Origin: Eimeria necatrix
Taxonomy: Eukaryota > Apicomplexa > Conoidasida > Eucoccidiorida > Eimeriidae
Length of the DNA stretch: 64,000 nucleotides
Reading direction: 5' to 3'
Assembly: GCF_000499385.1 (NCBI RefSeq)
Contig: NW_013651739.1
Span: forward strand, 34,096 to 98,095
Shown: positions 56,979 to 64,000 of the stretch, one piece after another
How the letters are laid out: the number at the start of each line of letters is the position of its first letter
Position numbering within the stretch: the first letter of the stretch is position 1
Notes under the pieces: generated by a model
The model's database searches: none
What the model was told of the DNA's origin: nothing
What the model saw: only the letters and a program-made list of their open reading frames with translations
Made by a program: the position numbers and the translations under genes

Positions 56979-58847
56979 ATGAAGCACTTTGAAACCCAAA
57001 TGCCGTCGTCTGCAGCCGACCCGCTGTCAGGAGCAGAGGCACGCAGTACCTCGGCGTGCTCTCCGGAGGCGACGCCCACGGGTCCAGTGGTCTGCCCCTC
57101 AACAGCATCAGCAGCAGCAACAGCAGCAGGAGGAAAACGCAGCTGCAAAGGCTCAGAAGCCTCAGTTAGGTCTCGCTGCAGCTTCTGCATCAATTTCTTT
57201 TTTCATGCCACCCTGGCTCTCGTGGCAGCAGGTGAGCGGCGCTCCTTAGCGGGGGCTTAGCTAGGCCGCTCAGACACTAGCTAGCGAAGCAAGCGACTTC
57301 ATGGCTAGCCAACTGTCTGGCTAGCTGGCTAGCGGCTTTAGCTATTTGCCGCTGTAGCTGTTCAAGTTCGCCGCCAGGCGGACTTCTGCAACCGGCGGCT
57401 TTCTGGTGATATGCTACGCTGCTTTCCCCTGCTGCTGCTGCTGCAGTTGGCGGTGTGCTGTACTGCCTTCCGCCGTCACACTGGCTGCACGTAGAGGTTA
57501 GCCGCGCCTTGTCTGCATTGGCTTCTTCGCCGGACTCTCCATCGAGGCTTAACCTGGTGAGCTGCTGAGCTGCTGCTGCCGGCGCTCTGCTGCTGCTGGT
57601 TGAAGCCTCATTGCTGCTGCTTCTGTGCTGCCTGTTGCGCGTTGCTTGGCCCAGGGTGAGTCCCTGCGTGCTGCTGCTGAGCAGTTGGAGGGGACTGAGC
57701 TAGCCTTTGTTTCGCCGCACCTGTTGGCTCTTGCTGCTTGGGGGTATCTCGATGCTGCTGCTATTGGGGCTCTCAGCCTGCTGACGCTGCTGCTGGGCAG
57801 TGCCCTTGTCCGAGGCATGCTGACCTACAAAAGAGACAGAGAAATTGAAGGTGAGGCACCTGTGGGCCCCTTGGAAAGAGCTGCACAAGCAGACGCATGC
57901 ATAGATGGCACTGCAGGGTCAAAACTCCGAAAATATCTGAGACAAAGGCTGCATGCATCCTTGGGGCTTGCGCATGCGCCTCTGTAAACGCCGCAGTAAA
58001 CCCTCCCCCCATCCGCTACTGCCAAAACCAAATGACCCTCGAGGAGTACAACAAGAAAGACGCAACTTATGCTGCTGTGCAGGAGCTCATGGCCTCACCA
58101 GGTGGGAGGGATAGTTCATTTCTGTGGCGTTGCATTTTGTTTGCACAGGATGGCATTTTTGTTGGTTCCGTTTTTCTTGTCTCGGCGCTATTCCTCCAGG
58201 GCCCTTCGTGTTTCCTTTTATTCTTACTCTATTCATATTCTTTGGAGGCTCATATCCTTTCTGTGTTCCTTTTATTCCTGTTCTATCTATACTCGTTGAA
58301 GGCTCATTTGCTTGTGCCTTGCAGCCGAACCAAATTCTCCCATTTTCCCACCAGTCTTCGCTTTAATACATCTCTTGTTCCCTGCGAGCTATTTTTGTGG
58401 CCTGCACTTGTTGCTGTTGCTTTGCTGCCTCTTTGCGCGGCTGTTCATATCTAAATTTGGTTTCGAGCCTTATGCATATTCCAGTTGTCATGACCTGTTT
58501 GCTGCATCGGCCTATCTTCAGTTGCTGCCTTTGCTTTGCATAGTGGGGTCCTCGTCACTTGGCCCTGTCTTCCTTTTCTGGTTTATCTTTTTCTCTCCTC
58601 GCCTGCGTGGCCTTTTTGCAAAAGCCATTTCACAATGAGGCTAACCTTGCGGCTAAACCTCCGGGCTGTAAGGCGTGGGGCTGGCCTTTCTGCAGAGTTC
58701 CAGGCCCTGAAGGCACAGAGGGCGTCGCAGGGCAGCGAGGCGTGGAACTGGCAGCGCCGGGTGGGATCGGAAGCAGTGAGCGATCCCGAGGAGGAGGAAG
58801 AGGGGGATGCGACGGAAACAGATGGGGACACGGACACAGCCCAGTAG
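56979..58847 (+). CDS. Membrane protein with acidic C-terminal tail
   Basis: Family not recognised. Six exons with matching phases: 56979..57231, 57358..57405, 57447..57556, 57655..57850, 57997..58101, 58696..58847; total 864 bases, 287 residues, stop TAG. It starts MKHFETQMPSSAADPLSG. A hydrophobic stretch at about 68-86 (CINFFFHATLALVAA) may be a signal or first membrane helix. After QVRRQADFCNRRL and WLHVEVSRALSALA, a long hydrophobic region at about 155-190 (LLALAAWGYLDAAAIGAL, SLLTLLLGSALV) is the main membrane segment. It is followed by a basic/polar loop (TYKRDREIE), MTLEEYNKKDATYAAVQEL and a strongly acidic end (SDPEEEEEGDATE). All five introns have GT-AG ends. A short 48-base exon restores frame between exons 1 and 3, good evidence for real splicing. 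An alternative terminal exon is described in the findings. Confidence 0.6.
57256..57340. repeat. TAGC repeats in intron 1 of the membrane-protein gene
   Basis: Dispersed CTAGC/GCTAG units inside intron 57232-57357, similar to the blocks at 3.0 and 45.4 kb. Confidence 0.8.
58325..58638 (+). CDS. Possible alternative terminal exon, highly hydrophobic
   Basis: It follows an acceptor TGTGCCTTGCAG and joins in frame to exon 5 (58101) of the membrane-protein gene, giving about 104 residues with two or three potential membrane helices (GLHLLLLLCCLFARLF; GPVFLFWFIFF) and a stop at 58638. It lies wholly inside the intron 58102-58695. The T-rich DNA here could produce such a frame by chance, so I prefer the acidic-tail exon as the main form. 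Confidence 0.3.
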
Positions 58848-59020
58848 ACTTTCCACGAAGCCAAACAGGCGTTTAGAACTGTTACCAGCAGCAGCAGGTG
58901 CAGCAGCTGCACTTGCTAGTGAATTGGCTGCAGGTGGTGCTTCATTGATTTTCGTGATGAGACCCCTTGGGGGGACAGAGACAGAAAACTGCCTCCTGAG
59001 AGTTCCTAGGGTGCCTTCAC

Positions 59021-59644
59021 TCATAGAGACCCCTCACAGGGCTCACACGCAGCGGCTGACACCTTGGGCAGCCCCCCGCACCACCTGCAGTTGGTTTTGC
59101 TGTAGTTCCCGTAACGGGGACTGTCCCCCGCTGCAGCTTCTGTTGTTGCTACTGTTGCAGAAGCTGCAGCGGATGTTGAGGGCACAGGCAAGCTTCTCGT
59201 CCTTAGGAGAGAGTGCAGCCTGCCTTCGCGCGAGCTCTTTGGTGAGGAAACAGGCCCCGCTACACAGCTCACGACTGGGGGTGGGGCCCAGAGCCGCTGT
59301 TGCTGCTGCACTAGCAGCTGCAGCTGCGCTGCAGCGGCGTGACCCGTGTAAAATCTCTGCAGAGAGAGAAGATATGGCTTGAGAGATGGGCAGAGTCTCT
59401 GCAGGTGGCCACCGACGGTCCTGGGACTCAGCATGGGGCACCAGAGGGTTCTTCTTTTGTCCAGAACACCACAAACGTAGGGGAACAAGCAGCAGGGGGC
59501 CTGAAGGGCCCTCTCCTGGGTCCCTTTTGAACTGCACAGGAGTCTGTTACTTTTGTCTTCTTTGCCAGTTCGAGAGGCCGTTTTACACTTTTTGTTCCTG
59601 TCACACACGTAGTCGCATAGCGAGTGCACTGTGTTCTGCTGCAA
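59021..59644 (-). CDS. Uncertain ORF, hypothetical
   Basis: A 207-codon minus-strand frame with partly mixed composition (HSLCDYVCDRNKKCKTAS; TNCRWCGGLPKVSAAA) and no recognised motif. Plus-strand and other minus frames across the same DNA are also open. It may be an exon of an unrecognised gene or chance. A second minus-strand frame begins MSEGTLGTLRRQFSV at 59024. Confidence 0.2.
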   Translation of the reverse strand: MQQNTVHSLCDYVCDRNKKCKTASRTGKEDKSNRLLCSSKGTQERALQAPCCLFPYVCGVLDKRRTLWCPMLSPRTVGGHLQRLCPSLKPYLLSLQRFYTGHAAAAQLQLLVQQQQRLWAPPPVVSCVAGPVSSPKSSREGRLHSLLRTRSLPVPSTSAAASATVATTEAAAGDSPRYGNYSKTNCRWCGGLPKVSAAACEPCEGSL

Positions 59645-59909
59645 TGGCTGTTAGGGATTTTGCTGTTACTTGAGCTTCCGCTGATGGTTGTGGTGCTGTT
59701 TTGTGGGATTTGGTATCGACCCGTTTCTCACTGCGTGTCTGCGTTGACCTCTCGTAAGCAGAGTTTAGTGCTTGAGCTGGATTGGACACGACCGAAATCA
59801 GCGGGGCTTCTAGAGGCTGGTAAGGGCATGTTCTTCCCACGAAAGCCACTGAAAATATACTCTACTCCCGCTGGCATCTGCGTGGGGGTTTCTCTCGGGT
59901 GGCCCTGAC

Positions 59910-62744
59910 TTCAGTGTATTCTGGCTTGGTCAAGAGGCCTGGAGAATTCCAGAGGAGGCGCGAACAACCCTGGCTAAAACTATTAGATTGAGAGTTTCCT
60001 CGAACTTCGGGAAGACCTCGTGACCACTCCTACGAACTGAACTTCAGAGCTACGCACTGCCGAAGGCACAAACCAACGGATGAAGAAGGAAGTTCGCACA
60101 GGAGGGTTTCCAGACAAATGTATGGTCTGGGGGAGTGCTTCTACCTCATTTTCTGTTTAGCTCCAGCTTATCTAGAACGGAGACTGGGACGCTTGGATTT
60201 CTCGGGGTTTGACGTCCCAACAAAGCCTACAGCATGATCGTCGGCCGACAACATTCCAAATGTGCGCACTGAGGCGAATCGACACAGCGCATGCCTAGTA
60301 AAGTTTCAAGCTATCCGCTTTCGAGCTTATTCCTGAGCTCAAGCAACGCCGCATTGGGATGGGCATGCGTACACATAGCGTACGGCAAGTGACTGAATGA
60401 TAGGGAGTAGTGCCGACGATCTACAGAGAGCCATCGCGTGTGAGAGGCCAAAGATGTAAATGCAGTTTTGCTAAGAGGGAAGAGGACAACTTAAAACACG
60501 AAACCGTATCGAGTTATGACCAAAAAGGCAAAAAACGCTGAATTCCTGTGGGGTCCTCAAGGAGTTTACACACTGCCAGGATCAAGTTAAGGGCATCAGT
60601 GATACCTAAGATACGGCAACAGCAAATACGGTCCCGGGTCGTACATCCGAGCGTTTCTCGGCCACATAGCTTTTCATGTATCATATGCGCCTTGCAGTAG
60701 ATCGGCTAGGCAGTGCACTCCATATGCCAGGGGCCTGCTTTGTCCACGTCGGGAGCCAATATTCAAAAATATGCTATTTGTCCATTTTTGTCAGGGAAAC
60801 ACGGCAGCAAATCCTGGCACTGCTTCTAAACACTCCTCGAATGGAAAAACTTGAAATGCTGTCTGCCAGCCATACTTGATTTTCCGCTTACCGGAAGAGC
60901 ATTAGACCGTCCTCTGCTTGCGAACCTGACGTATTTGACTGTCCCAAGCAAGCTCATGCGCCAGCATAAATTCAGCATCCTGCTAGTCAACGACGTTTCG
61001 CGAACGTCGTTGACTAGCAGGATGCAGATTGCGAAGGGTGCAATCTCTTCTCCGGAGCGCAGGCAGCAGGCTTTCAAGGCATCTCTCGCACTTCGCCGCT
61101 GACACCTTCCCACTAGCTGAGCTTGCTAACTCTATGAACTCTGGTGTCTGCAAGTAGGTTGTTTTGCTTTTGCTTGCTTTGGACTTGGGCTCCTTGGCCC
61201 AAGTCAAAACCGCTCTAGCGCTGTCGGCCCCAAAACCACTACCAATCTTGGCGCAAAGCTCGGGGTCAGGATATGCACTGCTGCTGGAGGTCGCACGGCA
61301 TTCTGCAACAATTCACATCCTTTCACAGTAATCCGTAAGATCTAATTAGCCTCTTTTGCTGTTTATTCAAAGTTATTATTTAGCATGCTTAGCCGGTGTG
61401 CTGGTCTTCATTTGCTGGGCCCAGACTGCGCTAGGAGCATGTCACTGTTGCTCCGAAGCGTTGCTATTAAGAGGCATGGAGGCTGTCATCAGGAGATGCA
61501 GTGGCTGTTTTACGTAGACCCCTCTTCTTTTGCAGTGCATTCCATATCAACGGGTTAGAGAATGCAGACAGGTTTCGGTGTGGTGAATACTGCAGTTTCC
61601 GACCCCAGTACCCAGGACCGTAGATGCGAGGGAGAGGCAACAGCCGACAAAGAGAATAAGCCCACGAAAGTGTTAGACCTTTGTAGGGCAAGGCATTTGT
61701 GAGAGGTGACCCTTAGTCCCTTAGGCCAAGCGCAGCTTCAGTCCATGTACGACTTCGGGGAACTCGAAGCACCACTTGAGGCACAACACTTACAGTTGCG
61801 TGAGCATTATTACGTCAAGTGAAGTACGGAAAAAGCATTGGGGCTTAAGGCTAAGTGCATAATGTTGCTATGAACAAATTGCAAATATGCACGAGTCGAA
61901 GGGCTGCTCTCGGGTGCCCAATAGAAAATGCATTACCGACTGCCAAATATTAAGAGGTCCTGAACAGTCAGATTAATTCATATAGCAAGGTTCCACAGCT
62001 GTGGAGGCATCCACCGATGCTATGCTGTCTAAAAGTTGTCCCACTACACCCAACTAGAATTCAACTGATCAGGTCTTCAATTCCCGCTGATTCGGCATAG
62101 ACCGCTCCATTGGTTATGGTTTCGGTACACATTACATGGAAAACGTGGTAATCTCTTTGAAATTATCATTGCTTAACCGGTGGTTAAATGCAGATCCCGT
62201 GATGAAGCCCTGAGACCCTATCAGCACGTAAGTGTGATGTGGCCCATTCGTCAACGGTGTTTTGTCAAAATTTTCTACACATACATGTGCCCAGGTATTT
62301 TATTTTGGTTTTTACCCAGCTTAAGGGATGATACGCTGCTGTTGCTGGCCGAGCTGCTGCTACTGAGGGCCACTGGCGCAGCAGAACTGGTCCGGTCGCC
62401 CAGGGGCTGCCATGCTAGGTAGGCAGCCACAAACTCTGTGGCATGCAAACTGGATTAAACCATTACATGAAGCACTAACGACACACTAATATCTTATTGA
62501 TTCAGTGGTGTGTGTCTTCGAAGCGGGAATTGCTGACCCACCAGCTCGCATGAGGTCGTCTGTCGTCGGATCGAGCCTCGTCCCTGCATCTGTCCGTACC
62601 TGTTCACCGTGTTTATTTTTGTTCCCATTAATTGCAATTGCTTCATTTCAAAAAAATAAAGGATCCCCATGTGCAACTGTCTGTCAGTGACAAAGTGGCA
62701 GCAGCAACAGCAGCGAGAGCGCGTGGCCAACAACAGCAAACAAC
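59910..62744. other. Gene-free stretch with a strong hairpin
   Basis: Repeat-poor DNA with no supported gene on either strand. The notable content is the 23-bp fold-back at 60975-61025. Confidence 0.55.
60975..61025. repeat. Perfect 23-bp hairpin
   Basis: The stem starts GCATCCTGCTAGTCAACGAC (60975-60997); a TCGCG loop (60998-61002) is followed by the exact reverse complement (61003-61025). It is the longest perfect fold-back I found in the window. Confidence 0.95.
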
Positions 62745-63350
62745 ATGTCTCCCTTCTCCTGCCTGCAGCGCCTCTGGCTTCCCTCGCTATTAGTTACTGC
62801 GGGCTTCACCATCACTGAAATCCGCACTAAGGAGAGTTTTGGTGAGTTTAAGAAGCATTTGACCCTGGTGGCTCACCCTTATCAGCCTACAGAACAGGCA
62901 AGCCTTTTGCCTCCCTTTGTCACACTGTGTCTCTGTGGGCCCCCTTGGGGTTACCGACTGAGCAAATTGAACACTTAAAATCAGCAAGAGGCACGCTTGA
63001 CTTTGCACAAGCAAACTGGGACCCCTGGCATACTCTGGATCCTTGCTGAGTCACCGTGCCGAGTCCCTGCTAGTCCTCTCGCAAAGGTTACTAATATTGG
63101 AAATGCGCACTTTGTACTTGTCTGCTGGTTACCTACGTCTGAAAACCCCCTTCCATTTTTTTGCTTTTATATTTCCCATTTGCTCCGTAGATGCATGCAA
63201 CACCCCCGAGTTCCCCTGTTGTGCTATGCTATGTTTTTCGCAGCACATTACAATGTCCGTGAGCCCCACGACGCTTTTGCAGCTCCTCCGTTGGTGTATT
63301 TGTTGCTGTCGCTGGAACTGCTGCTGTTTGTGCAGCTTGTCACAAGCTAG
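62745..63350 (+). CDS. Candidate 67-residue two-helix membrane protein
   Basis: Not recognised. Exon 62745..62841 (ATG; MSPFSCLQRLWLPSLLVTAG, then ITEIRTKESF) has a donor G|GTGAGT and joins in phase to 63244..63350 after acceptor TTTTTCGCAG. The second exon reads HYNVREPHDAFAAPP, then YLLLSLELLLFVQLV and a stop. The product would be a tiny protein with a hydrophobic N-terminus, a charged middle and a C-terminal membrane helix, a shape common among small ER or mitochondrial subunits. Support rests on the consensus splice sites, phase and non-repetitive composition. An intermediate exon is possible. Confidence 0.38.
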
Positions 63351-64000
63351 ACTGATGCTGAACAGCCTTTAGAGAGGAGCTGCAGCTCCTACATAACATT
63401 GCAGGGTGAAGTGCAGCTGCAGTCCAGCTATCTCAGGCCTTTCATTGATTTCAACGGATAGCAGGAACATGAGGGTCTACTTTGGCTCAAAAATCCGGGC
63501 AGTAACTGTTTCAAAAGGCCCTTTTACGCCATGATTGCAGCTTTTCTCCTGTGCCTCTGCTTTTCACCCGCGTTACTGCAAATTCATGATTGTCTTCAAG
63601 CAAACTTTGTTGGTTGTGTCGCGATAGACGCTAGTGCCACTTCACAGAATCTGTCTGTGGACATCAAAGTGGTTCTTCCAACGCATGGCCACTTGTGGCT
63701 AGCTGATCGCTCTTGAGAACTTCTTTGAAAAGAGCAATATAAACCTTTCCCTCTTGCCTACGTAGTTAGCTATACCTATTTACACATGGTGAGCAGCAGC
63801 GGCACAGCAGCATAAACGTAAGTTTGCACATGCTCATGCTTGTGCAAGTGTTGTGTAGGCGCGGCTAATGAAAGAATCCGGGAGTCTGCAGGGGGCCCTG
63901 GACACGTTCTGCATGTTACAGTGCCTAAAACATCCTCAATTGAATGTCTGCAGCAACACCAAGGCGCGTTTGGAACCCAAACCCAGCAGCAGCGACAGCC
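63351..64000. other. Right edge, no firm gene
   Basis: A 61-codon plus-strand ORF at 63531-63716 starts with a signal-peptide-like stretch (MIAAFLLCLCFSPALLQ) but has no other support. CAG-rich DNA resumes after about 63795 and at the very end, suggesting that a repeat-rich gene may begin just beyond the window. Confidence 0.35.

Noticed and set aside
1..64000. tRNA, rRNA, CRISPR, integrase or transposase genes
   Set aside because: None seen on either strand by eye; no reverse-transcriptase or transposase motifs were found in the open frames.

Overview
This window looks like nuclear DNA of an Eimeria-type coccidian (Apicomplexa). Two signs point there: very abundant CAG/CTG trinucleotide tracts that run straight through coding sequence and give poly-Ala, poly-Gln, poly-Ser, poly-Leu and poly-Cys in every frame, and interstitial telomere-like TTTAGGG (AAACCCT) repeats inside introns and between genes. 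Genes have many short exons with GT-AG introns, and acceptors are often embedded in CTGCAG. There are no operons, ribosome binding sites, tRNAs, rRNAs or CRISPRs. The species cannot be fixed from the sequence alone. All exon boundaries were assigned by eye from splice consensus, phase and protein similarity.

The window alternates repeat-rich blocks (about 1-4.8, 8.9-16.6, 29.2-34.2, 36-54.6 and 56.3-59.4 kb) with repeat-poor blocks (about 4.8-8.9, 17.3-29.1, 34.2-36, 54.6-56.3 and 59.9-64 kb).

Left block: a coiled-coil protein that runs off the left edge (minus, 1-2014), a weak low-complexity gene (minus, 3250-4087), then a gene-poor stretch. A ten-exon gene (plus, 9994-16574) encodes a TKL-type Ser/Thr kinase strikingly like plant receptor-like/Pelle kinases, followed by a ~980-residue low-complexity tail. 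A TGCATGCA-rich spacer follows.

Middle repeat-poor block: a leucine-rich-repeat gene (minus, at least 18278-21428, probably with more exons on both sides and one frame break) and a single-exon 1184-residue predicted membrane protein (minus, 23462-27016). Then a histidine phosphatase superfamily gene (minus, 29699-32827) and a small multi-exon gene (plus, 33569-34164).

Right block: a 12-exon, ~12-kb gene (minus, 36372-48464) for a PERK-like eIF2-alpha kinase with signal anchor, lumenal beta-propeller-like pieces, a transmembrane helix and a kinase domain split by a ~540-residue insert. Next are an all-helical-repeat protein resembling apicomplexan HPR/FASTK-like organellar RNA-binding proteins (plus, 49594-54552) and a six-exon membrane protein with an acidic tail and an alternative terminal exon (plus, 56979-58847). 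A very small two-exon membrane protein candidate (plus, 62745-63350) lies near the end.

The two kinases suggest signalling functions (stress-responsive translation control; an unassigned plant-like TKL pathway), but nothing ties the genes to one pathway, which is normal for a eukaryotic chromosome. Several repeat-poor segments carry perfect fold-back sequences.
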